From the NCBI RefSeq assembly GCF_041435055.1, contig NZ_CP108002.1, forward strand, positions 2,604,001 to 2,668,000: a stretch of DNA of 64,000 nucleotides. The letters run 5' to 3'. Origin of the DNA: Streptomyces sp. NBC_00341 (GTDB lineage Bacteria; Actinomycetota; Actinomycetes; Streptomycetales; Streptomycetaceae). Of the stretch, positions 36,397 to 45,130 are shown piece by piece. Under the pieces are notes generated by a model. That model was given only the letters and a program-made list of their open reading frames with translations. It made no database searches and was not told the origin of the DNA. How positions within the stretch are numbered: position 1 is the first letter of the stretch; every line of letters begins with the position of its first letter. The translations under genes were made by a program, and so were the position numbers.

Positions 36397-39105
36397 GCGG
36401 CTGTCGCTGCCGCGCGACTCCGCCGCCGCCCGGCCGGCCTCCAGGCGGGCCACCGGAATGCGGAACGGCGAGCAGGAGACGTAGTCCAGGCCCACCTCGT
36501 GGAAGAAGTGCACCGATTCCGGGTCACCGCCGTGCTCGCCGCAGATGCCGAGCTTCAGGTCGGGACGGGTCGCCCGGCCGGCCGCGACGGCGCTGCGTAC
36601 CAGCGAGCCGACACCGTCCTTGTCGATCGTCTCGAACGGCGACACCCCGAAGATGCCCTTCTCCAGGTACGCGGTGAAGAACGAGGCCTCCACGTCGTCG
36701 CGGGAGAAGCCCCACACCGTCTGGGTCAGGTCGTTGGTGCCGAAGGAGAAGAACTCCGCCGCCTCCGCGATCTGACCGGCGGTCAGCGCGGCGCGCGGCA
36801 GCTCGATCATCGTGCCGATCTTCAGCTTGAGGTTCGTGCCGGTGGCGGCCTGGACCTCCGCGATGACCCGGTCCGCCTCCTCGCGGACGATCTCCAGCTC
36901 CTGGACCGTGCCGACGAGCGGGATCATGATCTCGGCGCGCGGATCGCTCTTGGCGTTCTTGCGCTCGGCGGCGGCCTCGGCGATCGCCCGTACCTGCATG
37001 GCGAACAGGCCGGGGATGACCAGGCCGAGCCGGACCCCGCGCAGACCGAGCATCGGATTCTGCTCGTGCAGCTTGTGCACGGCCTGGAGGAGCCTGAGGT
37101 CGTTCTCGTTGGCGTCCTTGCGGGACTCCGCGAGCGCCACCCGGACCGACAGTTCGGTGATGTCGGGCAGGAACTCGTGCAGCGGCGGGTCGAGCAGCCG
37201 CACGGTGACGGGCAGTCCGTCCATCGCCTCGAACAGCTCGATGAAGTCGGCCTTCTGGAGCGGCAGCAGCTGCTCAAGGGCCGTCTCGCGCTCCTGGTCC
37301 GTGTCGGCCAGGATCAGCTTCTCGACCATCTCGCGGCGCTCGCCGAGGAACATGTGCTCGGTGCGGCACAGCCCGATGCCCTGGGCGCCGAAGCGACGGG
37401 CCCGCAGGGCGTCCTCCGCGTTGTCCGCGTTGGCCCGCACCCGCAGCCGGCGCACCCGGTCCGCGTACGCCATGATCCGGTGCACGGCGGCGACCAGTTC
37501 GTCGGCGTCGTCGGCGCCCGCGTGCATCCGGCCCTCGAAGTACTCGACGACCGGCGACGGCACGACGGGTACCTCACCGAGGTAGACCTTGCCGGTCGAT
37601 CCGTCGACGGAGACGAGGTCACCCTCCTCCACGACCGTGGTCCCGACTGTCAACCGGCGCCGCTTGGTGTCGACCTCGATCTCCTCCGCGCCGCATACAC
37701 AGGTCTTGCCCATGCCCCGGGCGACGACGGCGGCGTGCGAGGTCTTGCCGCCGCGCGAGGTCAGGATGCCCTCGGCGGCGATCATGCCGTCCAGGTCGTC
37801 GGGGTTGGTCTCCCGGCGGATCAGGATGACCTTCTCGCCGGAACGGGACCACTTGATCGCGGTGTACGAGTCGAAGACGGCCTTGCCGACCGCCGCACCC
37901 GGCGACGCGGCGATGCCCCGGCCGAGCAGCCGCACCTCGGCCTCGTCGTCGAAGCGCGGGAACATCAGCTGCGCCAGCTGCGCGCCGTTGACCCGCTGGA
38001 GGGCCTCGGCCTCGTCGATGAGGCCCTGGTCGACGAGCTGGGTGGCGATCCGGAAGGCGGCACCGGCGGTGCGCTTGCCGACCCGCGTCTGGAGCATCCA
38101 CAGCCGGCCGCGCTCGATGGTGAACTCGATGTCGCAGAGATCCTTGTAGTGGGTCTCCAGCGTCTCCATGATCGCGATCAGCTCGTCGTACGACTTCTTG
38201 TCGATGGACTCCAGATCGGCGAGCGCCACGGTGTTGCGGATACCGGCGACGACGTCCTCGCCCTGCGCGTTCTGCAGGTAGTCGCCGTAGACGCCCTGGT
38301 GGCCGCTGGCCGGGTCGCGGGTGAACGCGACGCCCGTGCCGGAGTCGGGGCCGAGGTTGCCGAAGACCATGGAGCAGACGTTGACGGCGGTGCCGAGGTC
38401 GCCTGGAATGCGCTCCTGGCGGCGGTAGAGCTTGGCGCGGTCGGTGTTCCACGAGTCGAAGACGGCCTTTATGGCCAGGTCCATCTGCTCGCGCGGGTCC
38501 TGCGGGAAGTCGCGTCCGGCGTCCCGGGTGACGATCTTCTTGAACTGCTTGACCAGCTTCTTGAGGTCGGCCGCGTCGAGGTCCACGTCGACGCTGACGC
38601 CCTTGGCCTCCTTGGCGGCCTCCAGCGCCTCCTCGAAGAGGTCGCCGTCGACACCGAGGACGGTCTTGCCGAACATCTGGATGAGGCGGCGGTAGGAGTC
38701 CCACGCGAACCGCTCGTCGCCGGACTGGGCGACGAGGCCGAGGACGGACGCGTCGGAGAGGCCGATGTTGAGGACCGTGTCCATCATGCCGGGCATCGAG
38801 AACTTGGCGCCGGAGCGGACGGAGACCAGCAGCGGGTCGTCCGACTGGCCGAGCTTCTTGGCCATCCGCGTCTCAAGGGCGTCGAGGTGCGCACTCACCT
38901 CGTCGCGCAGGGCGGCCGGCTCCTCGCCGCTGCCGAGGTAGACCTTGCACGCCTCGGTGGTGATCGTGAAGCCCGGAGGGACGGGGAGCCCGAGGTTGGT
39001 CATCTCGGCGAGGTTGGCACCCTTCCCGCCGAGCAGGTCCTTCAGATCCTTGTTGCCCTCGGTGAAGTCGTAGACGAACTTCTGCGGGTCTTCGTTTTCC
39101 GACAC
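36394..39105 (-). CDS. ppdK: pyruvate, phosphate dikinase
   Basis: 903 residues; GTG 39105 with GAGGAG nine nt upstream. The N-terminal ATP-grasp domain starts VYDFTEGNKDLKDLLGGKGANLAEM. The swivelling phosphohistidine domain contains GGKTSHAAVVARGMGK with His457. The C-terminal TIM barrel binds PEP/pyruvate (GLCRTEHMFLGERR, FSFGTNDLTQ, CGEHGGDPESV). It interconverts pyruvate + ATP + Pi with PEP + AMP + PPi, so it can serve gluconeogenesis or pyrophosphate-driven glycolysis. Length and motifs are standard. It is preceded by an unusually palindrome-rich 531-bp upstream region. Confidence 0.96.
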   Translation of the reverse strand: MSENEDPQKFVYDFTEGNKDLKDLLGGKGANLAEMTNLGLPVPPGFTITTEACKVYLGSGEEPAALRDEVSAHLDALETRMAKKLGQSDDPLLVSVRSGAKFSMPGMMDTVLNIGLSDASVLGLVAQSGDERFAWDSYRRLIQMFGKTVLGVDGDLFEEALEAAKEAKGVSVDVDLDAADLKKLVKQFKKIVTRDAGRDFPQDPREQMDLAIKAVFDSWNTDRAKLYRRQERIPGDLGTAVNVCSMVFGNLGPDSGTGVAFTRDPASGHQGVYGDYLQNAQGEDVVAGIRNTVALADLESIDKKSYDELIAIMETLETHYKDLCDIEFTIERGRLWMLQTRVGKRTAGAAFRIATQLVDQGLIDEAEALQRVNGAQLAQLMFPRFDDEAEVRLLGRGIAASPGAAVGKAVFDSYTAIKWSRSGEKVILIRRETNPDDLDGMIAAEGILTSRGGKTSHAAVVARGMGKTCVCGAEEIEVDTKRRRLTVGTTVVEEGDLVSVDGSTGKVYLGEVPVVPSPVVEYFEGRMHAGADDADELVAAVHRIMAYADRVRRLRVRANADNAEDALRARRFGAQGIGLCRTEHMFLGERREMVEKLILADTDQERETALEQLLPLQKADFIELFEAMDGLPVTVRLLDPPLHEFLPDITELSVRVALAESRKDANENDLRLLQAVHKLHEQNPMLGLRGVRLGLVIPGLFAMQVRAIAEAAAERKNAKSDPRAEIMIPLVGTVQELEIVREEADRVIAEVQAATGTNLKLKIGTMIELPRAALTAGQIAEAAEFFSFGTNDLTQTVWGFSRDDVEASFFTAYLEKGIFGVSPFETIDKDGVGSLVRSAVAAGRATRPDLKLGICGEHGGDPESVHFFHEVGLDYVSCSPFRIPVARLEAGRAAAESRGSDSR

Positions 39106-39266
39106 GGGTCTCGACTCCTCGACGACGCGGTGGCTGCCCTGACGGCGAGGAACATACCCAGATCGAAGGTGTCTGGGTACGTCCGCTTGGCCGTCGTACG
39201 GCCGCAACCACCTGTCCGCCAGCAGATCCAAAGAATCGCTCCGGCGATCAAGCCGAGGTCCTTCGT

Positions 39267-39449
39267 TCAGCTCTTGAAGGCGACATGGTCATTCCTTGAG
39301 GACAGGCACTCGTTTGAGCAACCCCATGCGCATCTGAGTACATTTCCCGAAGGCTGACACATGGCACTGAGTGCCAGCCCTTCCAGAAGTGCAGCCACCC
39401 GCAATACGCTCGTTTGAGCGTATGCCTCATCAAAGGTGGCGCGAATCAC
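39267..39449 (-). CDS. possible 60-residue Cys-containing peptide upstream of ppdK
   Basis: A GTG-initiated frame with four Cys in its second half (MCQ, LRCAWGCSNECL) and an N-terminal ATFDEAYAQTSVLRVAALLEGL helix. Third-position GC is only about half, far below neighbouring genes, and it overlaps the palindromic elements of the ppdK leader. The reading may be fortuitous; it is listed because it is the longest open frame of the gap. Confidence 0.2.
   Translation of the reverse strand: MIRATFDEAYAQTSVLRVAALLEGLALSAMCQPSGNVLRCAWGCSNECLSSRNDHVAFKS
39309..39423 (-). promoter_or_regulatory. cluster of palindromes in the ppdK upstream region
   Basis: Three elements lie in AT-richer sequence. TGGCACT-G-AGTGCCA (39362-39376) is a perfect 15-bp palindrome. 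ATACGCTC-GTTT-GAGCGTAT (39404-39423) is a perfect 8-bp inverted repeat. The core CTCGTTTGAG recurs at 39309-39318, exactly 100 bp from its copy at 39409-39418. The pattern suggests operator pairs for one or two dimeric regulators of ppdK. The rest of 39106-39636 holds the 12-bp repeat listed separately. Confidence 0.5.
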
Positions 39450-39508
39450 GCTGATTCCGGACCCTGGATTTCAGGATTCGGACGCCTCGGACAGTCACCC
39501 GGCACCCC

Positions 39509-39556
39509 GAGGTCCACTCCGAGGTCCACTCCGAGGTCCACTCCGAGGTCCACTCC
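39509..39556. repeat. 12-bp tandem repeat, four perfect copies
   Basis: GAGGTCCACTCC is repeated four times without error, 81 bp downstream of the dusB stop codon in dusB orientation. Perfect identity implies recent slippage. No coding role. Confidence 0.95.
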
Positions 39557-39636
39557 GTCCAGGCTACGGGCGAACGTCCGCCCCCGCCCGGGGGCCACGG
39601 CCGGCAGCGAGGGGACCGCCAGCACGCCCGCCCGTC

Positions 39637-40785
39637 TCAGCCGCCCGACGTGTCCAGTTCCGCGTCCGCACTGACGCCCGCGCAGTCGTAGGGGTCCTTC
39701 AGCCAGCCGTCCGGGAGCACCACCCGGTTGTTGCCCGAGGTGCGGCCGCGCGGGCCGTCGGCGCCGTCCGGCCACGGCTGGTCCAGCCGCAGTTCGTTCA
39801 GCTGCGAACCCAGCTCCTCCAGCGAGGAGGTGACCGCGAGGTTCCTGCGCATCTCGGAGCCGACCGCGAAGCCCTTGAGGTACCAGGCCACGTGCTTACG
39901 GAAGTCGATCACGCCCCGGGTCTCGTCACCGATCCACTCCCCGAGCAGCGTCGCGTGCCGCAGCATGACGTCCGCGACGGTGCGCAGGGAGGGCGTCTGC
40001 CGCGTCTCCGTACCCTCGAACGCGCTCACCAGGTCTCCGAAGAGCCAGGGACGGCCCAGGCAGCCGCGTCCCACGACCACGCCGTCACAGCCGGTCTCGC
40101 GCATCATCCGCAGGGCGTCGTCCGCGCACCAGATGTCGCCGTTGCCGAGGACGGGGATCTCCGGGACGTGCTCCTTGAGGCGGGCGATGGCGTCCCAGTC
40201 GGCGGTGCCGCCGTAGTGCTGGGCGGCGGTCCTGCCGTGCAGGGCCATCGCCGTGACGCCCTCCTCCACGGCGATCCGGCCGGCGTCGAGGTAGGTGAGG
40301 TGGTCGTCGTCGATGCCCTTGCGCATCTTGATGGTGACCGGCAGGTCGCCCGCGTGGGAGACGGCCTGGTTCAGGATCGCGCGCAGCAGCGGCCGCTTGT
40401 ACGGGAGCGCGGAGCCGCCGCCCTTGCGGGTGACCTTGGGGACCGGGCAGCCGAAGTTCAGGTCGATGTGGTCGGCGAGGTCCTCGTCGACGATCATGCG
40501 GACGGCCTTGCCGACCGTGACCGGGTCCACTCCGTACAGCTGGATGGAGCGCGGGGTCTCGCTCGCGTCGAACCGGATGAGCTGCATGGTCTTCTCGTTG
40601 CGCTCGACCAGTGCCCTGGTCGTGATCATCTCGCTGACGAACAGCCCCTTGCCGCCCGAGAACTCCCGGCACAGCGTGCGGAAGGGCGCGTTGGTGATGC
40701 CCGCCATGGGGGCGAGGACCACCGGCGGCTGCACGGTGTGCGGGCCGATGCGGAGCAGCTGGGGCGCGGGGGCGAGCGTGGTCAT
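39637..40785 (-). CDS. dusB: tRNA-dihydrouridine synthase (DusB-like)
   Basis: 382 residues. The FMN-binding TIM barrel begins PPVVLAPMAGITNAPFRTL. The catalytic cysteine sits in DLNFGCPVPKVTRKGGGSAL; HGRTAAQHYGGTADW and LGNGDIWCADDALRMM give the phosphate-binding loops. It reduces uridines in the tRNA D-loop using NADPH. The C-terminal extension ending SADAELDTSGG is typical of actinobacterial members. No operon partner; the next gene rightward is divergent. Confidence 0.95.
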   Translation of the reverse strand: MTTLAPAPQLLRIGPHTVQPPVVLAPMAGITNAPFRTLCREFSGGKGLFVSEMITTRALVERNEKTMQLIRFDASETPRSIQLYGVDPVTVGKAVRMIVDEDLADHIDLNFGCPVPKVTRKGGGSALPYKRPLLRAILNQAVSHAGDLPVTIKMRKGIDDDHLTYLDAGRIAVEEGVTAMALHGRTAAQHYGGTADWDAIARLKEHVPEIPVLGNGDIWCADDALRMMRETGCDGVVVGRGCLGRPWLFGDLVSAFEGTETRQTPSLRTVADVMLRHATLLGEWIGDETRGVIDFRKHVAWYLKGFAVGSEMRRNLAVTSSLEELGSQLNELRLDQPWPDGADGPRGRTSGNNRVVLPDGWLKDPYDCAGVSADAELDTSGG

Positions 40786-40885
40786 TCCCCCATTGTCGCG
40801 TACGCGGGGAACTGCTCGGTCGGCCGTCGCGGTGGTACCGGGTGCCGGCGCGGCCGGGGAGGTACTGTCAGCGAGGGTCGTTAGT

Positions 40886-40904
40886 TAGTCGTACTATCCA
40901 TGCA
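40886..40904 (+). promoter_or_regulatory. leaderless promoter and operator of the MFS exporter
   Basis: TACTAT (40892-40897) is a good -10 placed exactly 7 nt before ATG 40904, predicting a leaderless mRNA; no ribosome binding site exists. It overlaps the inverted repeat TAGT-CGT-ACTA (40886-40896), preceded by a TTAGTTAG direct repeat, a plausible TetR/MarR-type operator. No convincing -35 is visible. Confidence 0.5.
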
Positions 40905-42442
40905 TGCCCGAGCTCAGCCACCGGAGACGGATGCTGGTGCTGGCGATCTGCTGCATGAGTCTGCTGATCGTCAGCCTGGACAGCACCGTCCTGAACGTCG
41001 CCCTCCCGTCCATGCGCCAGGACCTGCACGCGAGCGTCGCGGGGATGCAGTGGACGATCGACGCGTACACACTCGTCCTCGCCTCCCTGCTCATGCTCGC
41101 GGGCTCCACCGCCGACCGGATCGGCCGGCGCAAGGTCTTCATGGCCGGACTCGTCCTCTTCACCCTGGGCTCGGCGCTCTGCTCGATCGCGCCCAGCCTG
41201 GAGACGCTGATCGTGTTCCGGATGGTGCAGGCCGTCGGCGGCTCCATGCTGAACCCGGTCGCGATGTCGATCATCACCAACACCTTCACCGAGCCACGCG
41301 AACGCGCGCGGGCGATCGGTGTCTGGGGCGGTGTCGTCGGCATCTCGATGGCCGCGGGACCGGTGGTCGGCGGCGTCCTGGTCGATTCGGTCGGCTGGCG
41401 GTCGATCTTCTGGATCAATCTGCCGGTCGGTATCGCCGCACTGCTGCTGACCTTGAAGTACGTCCCCGAGTCGCGCGCCGCGAAGGCCCGCCGCCCCGAC
41501 CCGGTGGGCCAGCTGCTGGTGATCGCGCTGCTGGGCTCGCTGACGTACGCGATCATCGAGGCGCCGCAGAAGGGGTGGACCTCCGCCGAGATCCTTTTGT
41601 TCGCCGCGGTCGCGGCGGCCTCGCTGACCGGCCTGCTGGTGTACGAACCCCGGCGCACCGATCCCCTGATCGACCTGCGGTTCTTCCACAGCGCCCCGTT
41701 CAGCGGAGCCACCGTCATCGCGGTCAGCGCCTTCGCCGCGCTCGGCGGCTTCCTCTTCGTCAACACGCTCTACCTCCAGGACGTACGTGGGCTGAGCGCG
41801 CTGGGCGCCGGTCTGTACATGCTCCCGATGGCGGCGGTGGTCTGCGTTCTGCCGCCGATCTCGGGGCGCGTCGTCGCCACCAGGGGGCCACGTATCCCGC
41901 TCCTGGTCGCCGGAGTCGCGATGGCGGCGAGCGGTCTGATGTTCGCGCTGTTCGACGCGGAGACCGACAACGCGCTGATGTTCACCGGCTATGTGCTGTT
42001 CGGGCTGGGCTTCGGCGCGGTGAACGCGCCCATCACCAACACCGCCGTCTCCGGTATGCCCCGCTCCCAGGCGGGCGTGGCCGCGGCGGTCGCCTCGACC
42101 AGCCGTCAGATCGGGCAGACGCTGGGCGTCGCCGTGATCGGCGCGGTGCTGGCGGCCGGTGTGTCCGGCGCCGGCTCCTCGGACGGCATCGGCCCTGCCG
42201 GTGACTTCGTGGCGGCGAGCAAGCCCGCCTGGTGGATCATCACCGGCTGCGGGCTGTGCGTCCTGCTGGTCGGGGCGCTGACCAGCGGGCGCTGGGCACG
42301 GGGCACCGCTCGCCGGACGGCGGAACTGCTGGAGGGGGCGGCGGGCCACGGTCCGGGCGGCGGGCGGCCAGGGGGTCACACTGGGGGCACGTCGGGCGAC
42401 GGGTCCGGCGGTCAGTCCTCGTCCGCGAGCACCAGGGCCTGA
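40904..42442 (+). CDS. MFS exporter, DHA2 (14-TM) family
   Basis: 512 residues. Helix 1 carries LDSTVLNVALPSM, the motif D1 of DHA2 drug/H+ antiporters. Motif A is GSTADRIGRRKVF, and motif C is GVVGISMAAGPVVGG in helix 5. A Gly/Ser-rich C-terminal tail extends past the last helix. These proteins export drugs, dyes or secondary metabolites in exchange for protons. Its 3' end overlaps the XRE regulator gene by 31 bp in a convergent arrangement. Confidence 0.92.
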   Translation: MPELSHRRRMLVLAICCMSLLIVSLDSTVLNVALPSMRQDLHASVAGMQWTIDAYTLVLASLLMLAGSTADRIGRRKVFMAGLVLFTLGSALCSIAPSLETLIVFRMVQAVGGSMLNPVAMSIITNTFTEPRERARAIGVWGGVVGISMAAGPVVGGVLVDSVGWRSIFWINLPVGIAALLLTLKYVPESRAAKARRPDPVGQLLVIALLGSLTYAIIEAPQKGWTSAEILLFAAVAAASLTGLLVYEPRRTDPLIDLRFFHSAPFSGATVIAVSAFAALGGFLFVNTLYLQDVRGLSALGAGLYMLPMAAVVCVLPPISGRVVATRGPRIPLLVAGVAMAASGLMFALFDAETDNALMFTGYVLFGLGFGAVNAPITNTAVSGMPRSQAGVAAAVASTSRQIGQTLGVAVIGAVLAAGVSGAGSSDGIGPAGDFVAASKPAWWIITGCGLCVLLVGALTSGRWARGTARRTAELLEGAAGHGPGGGRPGGHTGGTSGDGSGGQSSSASTRA

Positions 42443-43377
42443 AGCCGCTGGAGCCGCTCCCTGGTCTCCTCGTCGCGCGGTACGTAGGTGACCAGCCGCG
42501 GACCGGCCGACGGGCCCAGCCACAGATCCGAGGTCTCCACCCGCAGCAGCCCCACGTGCGCGTTCCGGAAGATCTTGGACCGGCCGCCGGAGCTGACGAC
42601 CTCATGCCTCGCCCACGTCTCCCGGAACTCCGGTGACGCCGCCTCCAGCCGCTTGAGCAGGGCCTTCCACGAGGGCTCCGCCAGGTGCTCGGCCATCGCG
42701 GCACGGAACTTCGCCGTCAGGAAGCGGGTCACCTCCGCGATGTCCATGACGGTGGAACGCCACTGCTCGTTCGTATAGGCCAGCAGCATGATGTTGCGGT
42801 CCTCCGGCGCCACGGCATCCAGTTCGCAGAGCAGCCTGCCGTAGGTCCGGTTGTGGGCGAGGACGTCGTAGCGGCTGTTCTGGACGCAGGCGGGGATCGG
42901 CTCCAGCTGCCGCAGCATCGCGCGCAGCGCCGGGGTGATGCTCGGGCACTCCGTACCGGGAGCCGGATCGATGGCCCCGGCGAGGGAGAAGAGGTGGCTG
43001 CGCTCGCTGCGGTCGAGCAGCAGTGCGCGGGCGAGCGCGTCCAGGACCTGGGGCGAGACCTGGATGTCACGGGCCTGCTCGAGCCAGGTGTACCAGGTGA
43101 CTCCGACGGCGGAGAGCTGGGCCACCTCCTCACGGCGCAGCCCCGGCGTGCGCCTGCGGCGGCCCCGGACCAGGCCCACCTGCTCGGGGGTGATCCGCTC
43201 CCGGCGGCTGCGCAGGAAGTCCGCGAGTTCGTGCCGCCGGATCTCGGTCGCGGTGGTCTCCGGGGCTTCGGTGGTCTCTGGGGCTGCGGTGGCTTCCGGG
43301 GCTTCGGTGACCTCTGGGGATGCTGAAGCCGTCGGGGCTGCGGGGCGCGTCCGGGCTGCGGTCGCCATCGTCGTCAT
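42412..43377 (-). CDS. XRE-family regulator with MmyB-like ligand-binding domain
   Basis: 321 residues. After a repetitive Ala/Glu/Thr/Pro N-terminus (EAPEATAAPETTEAPE), the HTH lies in RRRTPGLRREEVAQLSAVGVTWYTWLEQARD, the exact hallmark of the MmyB/helix-turn-helix_31 group. A C-terminal MmyB-like domain follows (VLAHNRTYGRLLCEL, NIMLLAYTNEQWR, TSDLWLGPSAGPRLVTYVPRDEET). Such regulators generally sit beside a divergently transcribed target, here the MFS gene at 43479, and bind fatty-acid-like ligands in studied cases. Confidence 0.9.
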   Translation of the reverse strand: MTTMATAARTRPAAPTASASPEVTEAPEATAAPETTEAPETTATEIRRHELADFLRSRRERITPEQVGLVRGRRRRTPGLRREEVAQLSAVGVTWYTWLEQARDIQVSPQVLDALARALLLDRSERSHLFSLAGAIDPAPGTECPSITPALRAMLRQLEPIPACVQNSRYDVLAHNRTYGRLLCELDAVAPEDRNIMLLAYTNEQWRSTVMDIAEVTRFLTAKFRAAMAEHLAEPSWKALLKRLEAASPEFRETWARHEVVSSGGRSKIFRNAHVGLLRVETSDLWLGPSAGPRLVTYVPRDEETRERLQRLQALVLADED

Positions 43378-43422
43378 TCCTCCAGCGTGCGGGACGGCCC
43401 GACGCCATGCCGGGTGCTATTT

Positions 43423-43451
43423 GTACCAGGATAAAGACACTCTGGTACCAG
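43423..43451. promoter_or_regulatory. operator between the XRE regulator and the MFS gene
   Basis: GTACCAG (43423-43429) and CTGGTAC (43442-43448) form a 7-bp inverted repeat with a 12-bp spacer. The right arm belongs to a perfect 10-bp palindrome CTGGTACCAG (43442-43451). It lies in the 101-bp divergent gap, 28 bp before the MFS start and 46 bp from the regulator start, and is the obvious binding site for the XRE protein. Confidence 0.65.
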
Positions 43452-43478
43452 GCTTCGAGAAGAGCGATCGTCGATGCC

Positions 43479-45017
43479 GTGAGTGAATCCTCCGTACAGC
43501 CGAATGTCCGGCCGAAGACATCCGCCACATCCGCCACGTCTGCCATATCCGCCACGTCCGCCACGTCCGCAACGTCTGTCACATCCGCCGCGCCCGTGGT
43601 GCGGCACGACCACCCCACGCCGGTGCTCGGCGCGCTGGGGCTGTTCACCGTGCTGCTGGGGGCGGCCCTTCCCCTGATCGACTTCTTCATCGTGAACGTC
43701 GCCCTGCCCACCATCGACCACGATCTGGACGCGGGCCCGGCCCTGCTGGAACTGGTCGTCGCGGGCTACGGACTCGCCTATGCCGTGCTGCTCGTACTCG
43801 GTGGCCGGCTCGGTGACATGGCCGGCCGGCGCAGGCTCTTCCTGCTGGGCATCGCGGCCTTCGGGATCACCTCGCTGGCCTGCGGCCTCGCCCCGGACGC
43901 CTGGACGCTGGTCGGCGCACGGGTCGCCCAGGGCGCCGCGGCGGCGCTGATGCTGCCGCAGGTGCTCGCCACCATCCAGGCGGCCACCTCCGGACAACGA
44001 CGGGCCAGGGCGATGAGCCTCTACGGGGCGACGGCCGGGCTCTCGATGGTCGCGGGCCAGATCCTGGGCGGCGTACTGGTCGCCGCCGCGCCGCTCTCCT
44101 CGGTGTTCGGCGAGAGCGCGGGCTGGCGTTCGGTGTTCCTGGTCAACGTTCCGGTGGCGGCGGTGGGGCTGGTGCTGGCGGCCCGCTCGGTGCCCGAGAC
44201 GCGATCGGAGCGGCCCGCGCCGATCGACGTGCCGGGCACGCTGCTGCTGGCCGCGTCACTGGTCACGCTGCTGGCCCCGCTGACCGAGGGGCGGGCGGCC
44301 GGCTGGCCGCTGTGGACCTGGGTCTCGCTGGCGCTGTTCCCGTTCGCCGCGGCCGCCTTCTACCGGGTGGAGCGGCGGGCCGACCGGAAGGGCCTGATCC
44401 CGCTGGTCCCGCCGAGCCTGCTGCGGCTCGACTCGCTGCGGCGCGGCCTGTCGCTGGTGCTGCCGTTCTCGGTCGGCTTCGGCGGCTTCATGTTCGTCAT
44501 CGCGGTGGCCCTCCAGCAGGGCCTGAAGCTGGGCCCGGCGGCGTCCGGCCTGTCGATGGCCCCGATGGCGGCGGCCTTCTTCGCCGCCTCACTGGCGGGA
44601 CCGGGGCTGGTCCGGCGGTACGGCAGCCGGGTCGTGACGGCCGGCGGGATCATCCAGGCGCTCGGCGTGGTGGTGCTGGTGATCACCGTGTGGCGCGACT
44701 GGTCCGGTCTTGGAATGCTCGGGCTGCTGCCCGGGATGGCGATCGCCGGTCTCGGCCAGGGACTCCAGCTGCCCGTCCTGTTCCGCATCGTGCTCTCCGA
44801 CGTACCGCCGGAGCGGGCCGGGGTCGGGGGCGGGGTCATGACGACGACTCAGCAGGCGGCGCTGGCACTGGGTGTGGCGACGCTCGGTTCGCTCTTCCTG
44901 TCGCTGGCCCCGGGCTCGGGGATGCGGGACGCGCTGGCCGTGACACTGCTGGTGCAGCTGGGTGCTGTGGTGCTGACGACGCTGCTGAGCCTGCGGCTGC
45001 CGCGCGCCGTGGCATGA
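43479..45017 (+). CDS. MFS exporter, DHA2 (14-TM) family
   Basis: 512 residues from GTG 43479 (weak ribosome binding site). Helix 1 contains DFFIVNVALPTI, motif A is GGRLGDMAGRRRLF, and GATAGLSMVAGQILGG in helix 5 corresponds to motif C. Fourteen helices are predicted. The N-terminal ~25 residues before helix 1 are a Ser/Ala/Thr repeat (SATSATSAISAT) encoded by seven 9-bp units at 43521-43583. It is divergent from the XRE regulator and probably repressed by it. Confidence 0.9.
   Translation: MSESSVQPNVRPKTSATSATSAISATSATSATSVTSAAPVVRHDHPTPVLGALGLFTVLLGAALPLIDFFIVNVALPTIDHDLDAGPALLELVVAGYGLAYAVLLVLGGRLGDMAGRRRLFLLGIAAFGITSLACGLAPDAWTLVGARVAQGAAAALMLPQVLATIQAATSGQRRARAMSLYGATAGLSMVAGQILGGVLVAAAPLSSVFGESAGWRSVFLVNVPVAAVGLVLAARSVPETRSERPAPIDVPGTLLLAASLVTLLAPLTEGRAAGWPLWTWVSLALFPFAAAAFYRVERRADRKGLIPLVPPSLLRLDSLRRGLSLVLPFSVGFGGFMFVIAVALQQGLKLGPAASGLSMAPMAAAFFAASLAGPGLVRRYGSRVVTAGGIIQALGVVVLVITVWRDWSGLGMLGLLPGMAIAGLGQGLQLPVLFRIVLSDVPPERAGVGGGVMTTTQQAALALGVATLGSLFLSLAPGSGMRDALAVTLLVQLGAVVLTTLLSLRLPRAVA
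43521..43589. repeat. 9-bp tandem repeat inside the MFS N-terminus
   Basis: Seven units of TCCGCCACG and close variants plus a partial eighth encode the cytoplasmic (SAT)n leader of the exporter. In-frame gain or loss of units would change leader length without disrupting the protein. Confidence 0.85.
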
Positions 45018-45052
45018 GGGCGGGGCTCCGTCACAGCCGTGGGCCGTCACAG

Positions 45053-45091
45053 CCGTGGGCCCGGGACACCTGAGGTGTTCCGGGCCCACGG
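45053..45091. terminator. bidirectional terminator between the MFS exporter and the small gene
   Basis: An 18-bp stem (45053-45070 with 45074-45091, one G-U) closes on a 3-nt loop. It is directly preceded by a 16-bp tandem duplication (45029-45044 and 45045-45060), so half the stem sequence is duplicated. It serves the convergent genes ending at 45017 and 45131. Confidence 0.8.
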
Positions 45092-45130
45092 TCGTACGAG
45101 TGGTGCGGTCCGCGCTCCGCGGAAGGGGCG

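Noticed and set aside
39509..39556. CRISPR-like array
   Set aside because: The 12-bp units are contiguous with no spacers and no cas genes are present.
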